Assembly (NCBI GenBank): GCA_934202005.1
Contig: CAKPXP010000009.1
Location: 10,061 to 74,060, forward strand
Source of the DNA: an uncultured Selenomonas sp.
GTDB taxonomy: Bacteria; Bacillota; Negativicutes; Selenomonadales; Selenomonadaceae
Reading direction: 5' to 3'
DNA: 64,000 bases
Shown here piece after piece: positions 35,684 to 43,329 of the stretch; positions within the stretch are counted from its first letter, which is position 1, and every line of letters begins with the position of its first letter. The notes below the pieces were generated by a model. That model saw only the letters and a program-made list of their open reading frames with translations. It was not told the origin of the DNA and did not search any database. Made by a program: the position numbers and the translations under genes.

Positions 35684-35712
35684 TTGACAAGGAGAAATAA
35701 TAAGAGTAAGAT
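35684..35712 (+). promoter_or_regulatory. Promoter of the cas5c-cas8c-cas7c-cas4-cas1 operon
   Basis: TTGACA at 35684-35689, a 17-base spacer and TAAGAT at 35707-35712, about 55 bases before cas5c. Confidence 0.75.
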
Positions 35713-35766
35713 AACGCTTGTAGGGATCATATTGAATAAAATATAAGTGAAGAGAGGATAGGTTCT

Positions 35767-36432
35767 ATGGGATATGGTGTCAAAGTAGATGTGCGCGGCG
35801 ATTTTGCGTTGTTCACGCGTCCGGAGCTCAAGGCGGAGCGTGTCAGCTATGATCTGATCACGCCGTCAGCCGCGCGCGGCGTCCTGGAGGCCGTTTTCTG
35901 GCATCCCGGCCTGAAGTGGATCGTCGATGAGATCCGCGTCCTGACTCCCATCAAGTTCACGACGGTGCGGCGCAATGAGGTGAGCTCGAAGGTGAAGGCC
36001 CGCGTCATGTGGCAGGCGATGGCGAACGGGGGACGTCCGCCCTATCTCGCGACGCCGAAGGACATCATGCAGCGGGCCTCGCTCTTGCTCACCGATGTCC
36101 ACTATGTCATCACGGCGCATTTCGAGATGACGCCGCAGGCGGCGGCAGGTGACAATCCGGGGAAGTTCTCCGAGATGTTTCGCCGGCGTCTGGCGAAGGG
36201 GCAGCACTACCACCAACCGTATCTCGGCTGCCGGGAGTTCCCTGCACAGCTGCGCCCCTGCGAGAACGAGGTATCGCTGCCGATTCCTGAGGAGTTGCGG
36301 GGGGAGAAGGATCTGGGCTTCATGCTCTACGATATGGATTACTCCGACAAAACGCGGATTCGTCCGCAGTTTTTCCGCGCGGTGCTTCGGGATGGTGTTC
36401 TGGATCTGCGGGGAGTGGAGGTGTACGAATGA
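35767..36432 (+). CDS. cas5c: Cas5c (Cas5d), Cascade subunit and pre-crRNA endonuclease
   Basis: The 221-residue RAMP protein opens MGYGVKVDVRGDFALFTRPE, characteristic of the type I-C Cas5. In I-C systems Cas5 replaces the missing Cas6 and cuts the pre-crRNA within the repeat; consistent with that, no cas6 gene is present. Other family blocks are RVSYDLITPSAARGVLEAVFWHP and IKFTTVRRNEVSSKV, and the C-terminal part with HYHQPYLGCREFPAQL and FMLYDMDY. It overlaps cas8c by four bases. It has its own promoter after the hairpin following cas3, and GAGAGGATAGG precedes the ATG. Confidence 0.93.
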   Translation: MGYGVKVDVRGDFALFTRPELKAERVSYDLITPSAARGVLEAVFWHPGLKWIVDEIRVLTPIKFTTVRRNEVSSKVKARVMWQAMANGGRPPYLATPKDIMQRASLLLTDVHYVITAHFEMTPQAAAGDNPGKFSEMFRRRLAKGQHYHQPYLGCREFPAQLRPCENEVSLPIPEELRGEKDLGFMLYDMDYSDKTRIRPQFFRAVLRDGVLDLRGVEVYE

Positions 36433-38264
36433 TTCTTCAGGCACTCGCAAAACATTATCAAATGATGGCGGAAGCAGGTGAGGCGCCGCGGCGGGGCTGG
36501 TGTCCTGTGGGCGTCTCGTTCGCGCTGGAGATCGCGGTGGATGGGGCGCTCCGGCGAGTCTATGACCTGCGGGAGGAACAACGTAGTGGCAAGAAGACCG
36601 CCGTGCGCCCGCGCCGCATGATCGTTCCAGATCATCCGACGCGGGCAGGACAGAAGCCGCCGGCCTATTTCCTCTGCGATACGTCCACCTATTTCCTCGG
36701 GCTGGCAGAGGACGAGGAGGATCTAGCGAAAGCGGAGAAGAAGAGGCAGGATGCATTGCAGCGCTTCGCCTCTGCCAAAGAGCTGCATGAGAAGATGCTC
36801 GGGGATCTCGATGCCCCCGCGGCGCAGGCCGTCGTAGCGTTTTTCCGGCAATGGCAGCCGGAGCAGGCGAAGATGCACCCGGTGCTCGCGGAGTTCTTTC
36901 CGGATATGGCTGCGGGCGGAAACGTCGTCTTTCGGTTCCAAGGACGCTTTGTGCAGGAGGATGCGGCGATCGCGGCGCGGTGGGAACGCACCTTGACCGC
37001 GCAGGAGGACGATGCGCAGGGCATCTGCCTGGTGACGGGGAAAGAAGGATCCATCGCGCGGTTGCACCCCAAGATCAAGGGCGTTCCCGGCGCGCAGGTG
37101 TCTGGCGCTAATCTCGTTTCCTTCAACACGGAGTCCAGCAATTCCTATGGCCATGTACAGGGCGCGAATGCGCCTGTATCTGAGGACGCATCCTTCGCCT
37201 ATGGCATGGCGCTCAATGCGCTATTGGCAGACAGCGACCACAGGCAGATCCTCGGCGATACGGCAGTCGTCTACTGGGCCGAGCAGGAGAACGAAGCGGT
37301 GCAGGATCTCACGAGCATCTTGATGGGCGGCGTGGGCGGCAAGAACATCATGACAGAGGCGTCGCTCCAGGGCCTTTTTCAAAATCTTGTCAAGGGTCGG
37401 CCCATCCGTTTCGAGTCAGCGGAGATTCCGTATGAGAATCCCTTCTACATCCTGGGACTCTCGCCGAATGCAGCGCGGCTCTCGGTGCGTTTCTTCCTGC
37501 GGAGCTCCTTCGGTGACTTCCTCCAGCATGTGAAGGCACATCGCGAGCGGGCAGCCATCACGATGCCGCCGCGCAAACCATGGACATCCCCGCCGCTCTG
37601 GGCATGGCTGCAGGCGACGGTCTCTCCGAACGCCTCCAACAAGAGCCCGCTGCCCATCCTGGCGGGGAGCGCGATGGTTGCTATCCTGCAGGACACGCTG
37701 TATCCAGCCAGCCTCTACGCGCAGGTGCTGCTGCGCATCCACGCGGAGGTTGATGCCACAGAGGCGAAGCCGCCGCATTACAAAATTACAGGAGAACGCG
37801 CCTCAATCATCAAGGCGTATCTTATAAAGAACAAGAAGAGAGGAGAACTGCGTATGAAGCTCAATGAAGAAATCACCGATCCAGCGTATGTCCTTGGACG
37901 GATCTTCTCCCTGCGTGAGGGCATCCAAAGGGCGGTGAATCCTAACCTGAATGCGACCATCAAAGACCGCTATTTCGATGTGGCGAGCACGACGCCGGCG
38001 AGGGTATTCCCCATTCTCGAGCACTTGACGAACCATCATCTCAAAAAAATGGCTGGGGAGAACCAGAGGCTGAAAACGTATTATGAAAAGCAGATGACGA
38101 GGTTGATGGGGATGCTCGATGCCTCGAAGGGCATCCCGAAGCTCCTGAACGCGGAGGAGCAGGGCATGTTTATTCTCGGGTACTATCAGCAGACGCAAGC
38201 GCGTTATGAGAAGAAGCCGGACAAGGAAGCACAGCCGGCAGACACGATGAGCGAGGAGGAATAA
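36429..38264 (+). CDS. cas8c: Cas8c (Csd1), large subunit of type I-C Cascade
   Basis: The 611-residue protein recognises the PAM and stabilises target binding in the I-C complex. Recognisable Csd1 blocks are the N-terminal MILQALAKHYQMMAEAGEAP, PAYFLCDTSTYFLGLA, GICLVTGKEGSIARLHPKIKG with the following GAQVSGANLVSFNTES, and the C-terminal YVLGRIFSLREGIQRAVNPN and NHHLKKM. In I-C systems the small subunit Cas11c is produced from an internal start inside cas8c; a candidate is the methionine in GELRMKLNEEITDPAYVLGR (about 37854), preceded by AGAGGAGAA, an excellent internal ribosome site. The gene overlaps cas5c by four bases and is two bases from cas7c. Confidence 0.93.
   Translation: MILQALAKHYQMMAEAGEAPRRGWCPVGVSFALEIAVDGALRRVYDLREEQRSGKKTAVRPRRMIVPDHPTRAGQKPPAYFLCDTSTYFLGLAEDEEDLAKAEKKRQDALQRFASAKELHEKMLGDLDAPAAQAVVAFFRQWQPEQAKMHPVLAEFFPDMAAGGNVVFRFQGRFVQEDAAIAARWERTLTAQEDDAQGICLVTGKEGSIARLHPKIKGVPGAQVSGANLVSFNTESSNSYGHVQGANAPVSEDASFAYGMALNALLADSDHRQILGDTAVVYWAEQENEAVQDLTSILMGGVGGKNIMTEASLQGLFQNLVKGRPIRFESAEIPYENPFYILGLSPNAARLSVRFFLRSSFGDFLQHVKAHRERAAITMPPRKPWTSPPLWAWLQATVSPNASNKSPLPILAGSAMVAILQDTLYPASLYAQVLLRIHAEVDATEAKPPHYKITGERASIIKAYLIKNKKRGELRMKLNEEITDPAYVLGRIFSLREGIQRAVNPNLNATIKDRYFDVASTTPARVFPILEHLTNHHLKKMAGENQRLKTYYEKQMTRLMGMLDASKGIPKLLNAEEQGMFILGYYQQTQARYEKKPDKEAQPADTMSEEE
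37854..38264 (+). CDS. Probable internally translated small subunit Cas11c
   Basis: Within cas8c, the ATG at 37854 lies seven or so bases after AGAGGAGAA and would give a 136-residue helical protein in the same frame (MKLNEEITDPAYVLGRIFSL to the cas8c stop). Type I-C systems are known to make Cas11c from such an internal site; the presence of a near-perfect ribosome site here fits that. This is inferred from position and signal, not from expression data. Confidence 0.6.
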   Translation: MKLNEEITDPAYVLGRIFSLREGIQRAVNPNLNATIKDRYFDVASTTPARVFPILEHLTNHHLKKMAGENQRLKTYYEKQMTRLMGMLDASKGIPKLLNAEEQGMFILGYYQQTQARYEKKPDKEAQPADTMSEEE

Positions 38265-38266
38265 AA

Positions 38267-39160
38267 ATGGCAGATCCCATTCAGAACCGCTACGATTTCG
38301 AGATTATTTTTGATGTGGAGAACGGCAATCCCAATGGCGATCCGGACGCTGGCAACATGCCCCGCATCGACCAGGAGACAGGGCTTGGTTTGGTGACAGA
38401 TGTCTGCCTCAAGCGCAAGATCCGCAACTATGTCGAGGCCGCAAAGGAGGATGCGCCGGGCTACCGCATCTATGTCAAGGACCATGTTCCCCTGGAACGC
38501 AGCAACCGCGAAGCCTATCAGTACCTCGGCGTAGATGAGAAGAAAATCAAGGAAGCGAAGAAGAAGGACGCGGAGATCGATCTCAAGATCCGCGATTTCA
38601 TGTGCGAGAATTTCTATGATATTCGCGCGTTCGGCGCTGTCATGACCACATTCGTGAACGCGAAGCTCAACTGCGGCCAGGTGCGCGGCCCAGTGCAGCT
38701 CGACTTCGCGCGCAGCGTCGAGCCCATCCTCGCCCAGGAAATCGGCATCTCCCGCGTGACCGTTTCCTCGGAGAAGGAGCAGGAGGACGGCAAGCACATG
38801 ATGCTCGGCCACAAGTTCATCGTCCCTTATGGCCTTTACATCGCTCACGGCTACATCTCCGCCAATCTCGCGCGCAAGGTGACGGGATTCTCGGAGGAAG
38901 ATCTGGCGCTCCTCTGGCGGGCCATCCTCAACATGTTTGAGAATGACCACTCAGCGACGCGCGGCAGCATGGCGGTGCGCAAGCTCATCGTGTTCAAGCA
39001 CGAAAGCGAGCTCGGCAACGCGCCTGCGTATCAGCTCTTCGACCGCATCAAGGTGGAGAAGAACGTGGAAGAAAAGCCAGCGCGCTCCTATCATGACTAT
39101 ACCGTGACCGTTGACGATGCAGATCTTCCGGCAGGCGTCACCTGCATCCAGATGGTCTGA
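38267..39160 (+). CDS. cas7c: Cas7c (Csd2), Cascade backbone subunit
   Basis: The 297-residue RAMP protein polymerises along the crRNA. It opens IQNRYDFEIIFDVENGNPNG followed by DPDAGNMPRID, the clear Csd2/Csh2 signature, and continues with GLVTDVCLKRKIRNYV and FGAVMTTFVNAKLNCGQVRG and QLDFARSVEPIL. The length matches the family. It lies two bases after cas8c and eight before cas4, consistent with one tightly coupled transcript. Confidence 0.94.
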   Translation: MADPIQNRYDFEIIFDVENGNPNGDPDAGNMPRIDQETGLGLVTDVCLKRKIRNYVEAAKEDAPGYRIYVKDHVPLERSNREAYQYLGVDEKKIKEAKKKDAEIDLKIRDFMCENFYDIRAFGAVMTTFVNAKLNCGQVRGPVQLDFARSVEPILAQEIGISRVTVSSEKEQEDGKHMMLGHKFIVPYGLYIAHGYISANLARKVTGFSEEDLALLWRAILNMFENDHSATRGSMAVRKLIVFKHESELGNAPAYQLFDRIKVEKNVEEKPARSYHDYTVTVDDADLPAGVTCIQMV

Positions 39161-39168
39161 GGGAGCAG

Positions 39169-39831
39169 ATGGAATATCCTGAGGATGCATACCTCATGAT
39201 CTCAGGCATCCAGCATTTTGCTTTCTGTCGCCGTCAATGGGCCTTGATCCACATCGAGCAGGCTTGGGAAGAGAACCTGCGTACGGCAGAGGGCAGGATC
39301 CTGCATGAGAAATGCCATGACGAACATCAGAAGGAAAAACGAGGAGGCCTCCTCATCAGCAGAGGGCTGCGCGTATTCTCTCGCATGATGGGCGTAGCGG
39401 GTGTCTGCGATGTCGTCGAATTCCATGAGGCGGAGGAAGGCGCTGTCCTCCATAAGCATCCGGGATTCTGGACGCCGTATCCCGTCGAGTATAAGCACGG
39501 CGAAGGAAAGTCACTGGATGCCGACGGACTCCAACTCTGTGCGCAGGCCATGTGTCTGGAAGAGATGTATTGCACGGAAGTGCCAAAGGGCGCAGTGTTC
39601 TATGCGGCGACGCATCGGCGGGAAGAGGTGCTGCTCTCTGCAGGACTGCGCGAACGCGTGCGGCAGATGTTCGCGGAAATGCATCATGATATGCAGCAGG
39701 GCCACACGCCGCGCGTCAAACCGAGCAAGGCATGCCAAGCCTGCTCGCTGAAGCCGGTCTGCCTGCCGCGGCTCATGAAGCACCACGATGTTGCGGCCTA
39801 CTACGACGCCTATCTGGGAAGGAGGGAATGA
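39169..39831 (+). CDS. cas4: Cas4 exonuclease/PAM-selection factor
   Basis: The 220-residue protein belongs to the RecB-like nuclease family. The N-terminal YLMISGIQHFAFCRRQWALI contributes the first cysteine of the iron-sulfur cluster, and the C-terminal KACQACSLKPVCLP the other three; the nuclease core contains GVCDVVEFHE and PVEYKHGEGKSLDADGLQLC, with the Asp, Glu and Lys metal/catalytic residues. In type I-C, Cas4 trims prespacers and helps choose the correct PAM end together with Cas1-Cas2. The gene is one base from cas1. Confidence 0.93.
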   Translation: MEYPEDAYLMISGIQHFAFCRRQWALIHIEQAWEENLRTAEGRILHEKCHDEHQKEKRGGLLISRGLRVFSRMMGVAGVCDVVEFHEAEEGAVLHKHPGFWTPYPVEYKHGEGKSLDADGLQLCAQAMCLEEMYCTEVPKGAVFYAATHRREEVLLSAGLRERVRQMFAEMHHDMQQGHTPRVKPSKACQACSLKPVCLPRLMKHHDVAAYYDAYLGRRE

Positions 39832-39832
39832 G

Positions 39833-40864
39833 ATGCGCCGCCTGCTGAATACGCTTTTCGTCATGACGGAGGACGCGTACCTCGCGCTCGAAAATGAAAA
39901 TGTTGTTGTGAAACAGGGGGAAGCCATCCTGGGCCGCGTGCCGCTCCTCACGCTCGAAAGCATCATCGATTTCAGCTGGCGCGGTGCGAGCCCCGCCCTG
40001 CTGGGCGCCTGCGCGGAACGATCCATAGGATTTTCCTTCCTCACGCCGCAGGGAAAGTTCCTCGCGCGCGTCTGCGGAGAAAATCCGGGCAATGTGCTCC
40101 TGCGGCAGCAGCAATACCGTATCGCCGATGAGGCAGCAGCGAGCCTGGTATTTGCGAGAAATTTCATCGCAGCCAAGATATATAATGCCAGGACGGTGTT
40201 GGAGCGCGCAAAGCGCGATCATGCCGACAGCATCGACACCGAAGCTCTAGGGACAATCAGCGCTGTCATGGCATCCTCGATGCGGCTCGCGAGAAAAGCG
40301 GAAAACGCAGATGATCTGCGTGGTTTAGAAGGCGATGCGGCGCATCAATATTTCACGATGCTGGGCCAGCTCATCCTACAGCAGAGAAACGCATTCCTCT
40401 TTACCGGCCGCACGAAACGTCCTCCCATCGGACGCGTAAATGCCATGCTCTCCTTCGGCTATACCCTGCTGGCCCATGACTGCGCGGCATCGCTCGAGAG
40501 CGTCGGACTGGACGCATACGTCGGTTTCCTGCACACACCACGTCCCGGGCGGCAGTCGCTGGCGCTCGACCTCATGGAAGAACTGCGCGCTGTTTTTGTG
40601 GATCGTCTGGTGATCACGCTGATCAATAACCGTGTCGTCAGGGGGACAGACTTTGAAGAAAAGGAAAATGGCGGCACCTACCTGAAAAAAGCAGGGAGGC
40701 AGAAATTCATCACTGCCTGGCAGGAAAAGAAAAGGGAGCCCATCACGCATCCCTTCCTGGAAGAAAAAATCCCATGGGGGTTGGTGCCCTATGTGCAATC
40801 GCTCCTGCTCGCTCGCACAGTGCGCGGTGATGTGGAGGAATACCCGTCGTTCCTTTGGAAATGA
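39833..40864 (+). CDS. cas1: Cas1 integrase
   Basis: The 343-residue adaptation integrase has the metal-binding residues in the C-terminal helical domain: the Glu in the GLEGDAAHQYF segment, the His in LESVGLDAYVGFLHTPRPGRQSLALD region, and the Asp nearby in LALDLMEELRAVFVD. The N-terminal beta domain begins RRLLNTLFVMTEDAYLALEN. ATG at 39833 is chosen because GGAAGGAGGG sits at normal distance; the frame is open back to 39788 within cas4. A 177-base gap, unusual for this operon type, separates it from cas2. Confidence 0.95.
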   Translation: MRRLLNTLFVMTEDAYLALENENVVVKQGEAILGRVPLLTLESIIDFSWRGASPALLGACAERSIGFSFLTPQGKFLARVCGENPGNVLLRQQQYRIADEAAASLVFARNFIAAKIYNARTVLERAKRDHADSIDTEALGTISAVMASSMRLARKAENADDLRGLEGDAAHQYFTMLGQLILQQRNAFLFTGRTKRPPIGRVNAMLSFGYTLLAHDCAASLESVGLDAYVGFLHTPRPGRQSLALDLMEELRAVFVDRLVITLINNRVVRGTDFEEKENGGTYLKKAGRQKFITAWQEKKREPITHPFLEEKIPWGLVPYVQSLLLARTVRGDVEEYPSFLWK

Positions 40865-40969
40865 AGAAAAAGATTTCTAGACGAGCAGCGGCTGTATGGA
40901 TGATGAAGAAGTCTCAGCAAGCCGATGCGGAGCAGAAAACTGTGCAGAGATGGCAGTTGTACTCGTAGC

Positions 40970-41031
40970 AAACTCAACACACAAACGCCCTCTTCGTGGA
41001 CATTGTGCGCTCGCCCATACAGTAAATCAGG
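40970..41031 (-). repeat. Repeat family B, copy 2, between cas1 and cas2
   Basis: On the minus strand it contains GATTTACTGTATGGGCGAGC followed by GCACAATGTCCACGAAGAGG and GTTGAGTTTG, closely matching 15225-15287. It accounts for about a third of the cas1-cas2 gap. Confidence 0.7.
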
Positions 41032-41041
41032 TGGTAGTGAT

Positions 41042-41332
41042 ATGTTGATATTGGTTACATATGATGTCAATACGACGACGGCAGAAGGGAAAAAACGTCT
41101 TAGGCAAGTAGCAAAGATCTGCGTGCGTCACGGACAAAGAGTGCAGAATTCTGTTTGCGAATGCAGCCTCGACACAGCACAGTTCGCGGAATTCCGGCAT
41201 AAGCTCGAAAAGGCCATCGATACGAAAAAAGACAGTCTGCGGTTTTATCATCTCGGGAAGAATTATAAGGGAAAGATAGAACATATCGGCGCAAAGAACA
41301 CCTATGATCCGGAAGCACCGATGATTCTTTAG
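41042..41332 (+). CDS. cas2: Cas2, adaptation complex subunit
   Basis: The 96-residue ferredoxin-fold protein forms the centre of the Cas1-Cas2 integrase. MLILVTYDVNTTTAEGKKRL contains the conserved Asp of the first strand, and VRHGQRVQNSVCECSLDTAQ is the typical core. The start at 41042 has AGGTGGTGAT upstream; the frame is open upstream into repeat sequence but that part is not protein-like. The array begins 138 bases after its stop. Confidence 0.95.
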   Translation: MLILVTYDVNTTTAEGKKRLRQVAKICVRHGQRVQNSVCECSLDTAQFAEFRHKLEKAIDTKKDSLRFYHLGKNYKGKIEHIGAKNTYDPEAPMIL

Positions 41333-41469
41333 AGGCGCGCGAAGTGCTATCACACAGAAATGCAGAGGAGAGATATTGCTGAAGAAATGAGATGTCAGAA
41401 GAGGGGAAAAAGGAGGTTCGCGAAAAAGGTGGATGAAAGCTAGAAAAATGAAGGGGTAAAAGTATGGCT
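41333..41469 (+). promoter_or_regulatory. CRISPR leader
   Basis: 137 bases between cas2 and the first repeat, purine-rich and without a gene. Its side of the array has only perfect repeats, so it is the integration end and probably holds the array promoter. Confidence 0.7.
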
Positions 41470-42961
41470 GTCGCTCCTCGTATGAGGAGCGTGGATTGAA
41501 ATTAGGTGGGTTTCACAAGCATACCCAAGGTGACTTGTCGCTCCTCGTATGAGGAGCGTGGATTGAAATTCCTCCGCCCACTGCGTAGCCTTTACCTCAT
41601 CGAGTCGCTCCTCGTATGAGGAGCGTGGATTGAAATTTTGTCTCAGCCTCTTCTTTCTCGCTCTCATTCGTCGCTCCTCGTATGAGGAGCGTGGATTGAA
41701 ATGAGCACGATCCGCTCTACTACGCTGAATCCATGTCGCTCCTCGTATGAGGAGCGTGGATTGAAATACGACAACGGCAAAAGATGCCATCGTCGCCGGT
41801 GTCGCTCCTCGTATGAGGAGCGTGGATTGAAATGCCAGTCTCACGAGCTGTGGATCCGGCTCTGTTGTCGCTCCTCGTATGAGGAGCGTGGATTGAAATT
41901 CGCATCAAACCCCGCCTTTCCAAAGTTCAATCAGTCGCTCCTCGTATGAGGAGCGTGGATTGAAATCGCAATCCTTCCGTTTCTTCGCGATCCGCTCTAG
42001 TCGCTCCTCGTATGAGGAGCGTGGATTGAAATCAGATAGGTAAAAAACTTGATAGGCGTTGTTGTGTGTCGCTCCTCGTATGAGGAGCGTGGATTGAAAT
42101 CATGTCATCCAGGTGGCGCTTGCACGCTTGATAGTCGCTCCTCGTATGAGGAGCGTGGATTGAAATGCGTGGGACGACGTCACAAACTCCGACGCTGATG
42201 TCGCTCCTCGTATGAGGAGCGTGGATTGAAATGATCATTGAAAGCATGATTGAGTTGTATGAAGGTTGTCGCTCCTCGTATGAGGAGCGTGGATTGAAAT
42301 TGGAAAAAGGCGGCAAGTCCTACAGGGACTATGTGGTCGCTCCTCGTATGAGGAGCGTGGATTGAAATCCGTTTGGGAACGTACAAAAGGAGTGGTGGGG
42401 AGGTCGCTCCTCGTATGAGGAGCGTGGATTGAAATGGGGTGAAATGCCGCAAGATGGCCAAGGACAAAGTCGCTCCTCGTATGAGGAGCGTGGATTGAAA
42501 TAAGCTAGTGACGGGCAGGTTGCCGTCCGTGATTGTCGCTCCTCGTATGAGGAGCGTGGATTGAAATTGCATCACGCGTTTGAGGCAATCGGCGAAGAGG
42601 TCGCTCCTCGTATGAGGAGCGTGGATTGAAATGATCTGGAGTGGATGGCACTGCCGAGTGTAGCGTCGCTCCTCGTATGAGGAGCGTGGATTGAAATTTG
42701 AAGTGAATAATGATGCAGCAAAGACAAAGAAGTCGCGCCTCGTATGAGGAGCGTGGATTGAAATCAGAATGGCGGCATGATTCCGGCTATGAAGCAGAGG
42801 GCGCTCCTCGTATGAGGAGCGTGGATTGAAATAAGGTGGTTTACGCGAAGATGGGCGGTGTAGCAGTCGCTCCTCGTATGAGGGGCGTGGATTGAAATTC
42901 CGCTTGCTATAACAGAGTTGTCCTTGAGATACGGGTCGCTCCTCGTATGAGGGGCGTGGAT
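41470..42961 (+). CRISPR. Type I-C CRISPR array, 23 repeats and 22 spacers
   Basis: The repeat is 33 bases: GTCGCTCCTCGTATGAGGAG followed by CGTGGATTGAAAT. An 8-bp stem CGCTCCTC/GAGGAGCG with loop GTAT is followed by the I-C-type tail ATTGAAAT. Repeats start at 41470, 41537, 41604, 41670, 41735, 41801, 41867, 41934, 42000, 42068, 42134, 42200, 42268, 42336, 42403, 42469, 42535, 42600, 42665, 42732, 42800, 42866 and 42935. Spacers are 32-36 bases and all differ. The first 19 repeats are identical; the last four carry substitutions, and the final one is cut short after GTGGAT. This places the leader on the cas2 side and transcription on the plus strand. Confidence 0.98.
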
Positions 42962-42990
42962 GGTAAAAAGTCAAAGTTGAATTCCCTTTT

Positions 42991-43173
42991 CTAATCAGCG
43001 CTTCCTTGATTTTCGATGAGCTCTTGCTGGTGCGTATTGACGGCGAAGTAGGGTCTGTGCTAGGGCAATGGCCTTCTTACGCAGATCGTTGTTCATGGCG
43101 ATGAGGTAGCAGGCGTAGCGGGAGAGATGGAGGTCATCCACCTCTCGGTATCTCTTGCTGTATGACTCCGTTT
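42991..43173 (-). pseudogene. Remnant of a DinD-like (DNA-damage-inducible) gene
   Basis: On the minus strand one frame reads SKRYREVDDLHLSRYACYLI followed by AMNNDLRKKAIALAQT; after a frame change it continues YFAVNTHQQELIENQ and then enters the repeat-family end and stops. The phrase HLSRYACYLIAMNNDLRK and ALAQTYFAV is characteristic of DinD/BRO-type proteins (typically SRYACYLI...GDPRK...IALAQTYFA). A stop lies just upstream of SKRYRE, so only about 55 codons remain. This is a relic cut by a repeat element. Confidence 0.6.
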
Positions 43174-43236
43174 AGATGCGGCCGGTGCTGGACGATTTCA
43201 TCGCGGTAGCGGCAGATGGTGCGGGCACGGTGGTAT

Positions 43237-43292
43237 AGCACGATGCCCCTGGGGAGAGAGCCGTTTGCTCTTCTGCCCAGGGGCATCGTGCT
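43237..43292. terminator. Large hairpin downstream of the permease gene
   Basis: The 17-base arms AGCACGATGCCCCTGGG and its exact mirror (43276-43292) enclose 22 bases, which include a smaller stem GAGC/GCTC. On the plus strand it is followed by GTTTTATG. It probably ends the permease transcript from the other strand. Confidence 0.6.
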
Positions 43293-43329
43293 GTTTTATG
43301 TGTGTGGTCTTGTGCATGGGGACAGGCGT

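Larger units (their letters stand above)
42962..43329. other. Region after the array: repeat end, dinD-like relic and a large hairpin
   Basis: 368 bases with no intact gene. It holds a repeat-family terminus (about 42990-43008), the dinD-like remnant and the 17-bp hairpin listed separately. Confidence 0.65.

Noticed and set aside
41470..42961. Self-targeting spacers
   Set aside because: No spacer could be matched by eye to other parts of the window. A computed search is needed before any claim.
41440..42974. Open frames across the CRISPR array with recurring ISIHAPHTRSD or SSYEER
   Set aside because: They are translations of the CRISPR repeat in different frames, not genes.
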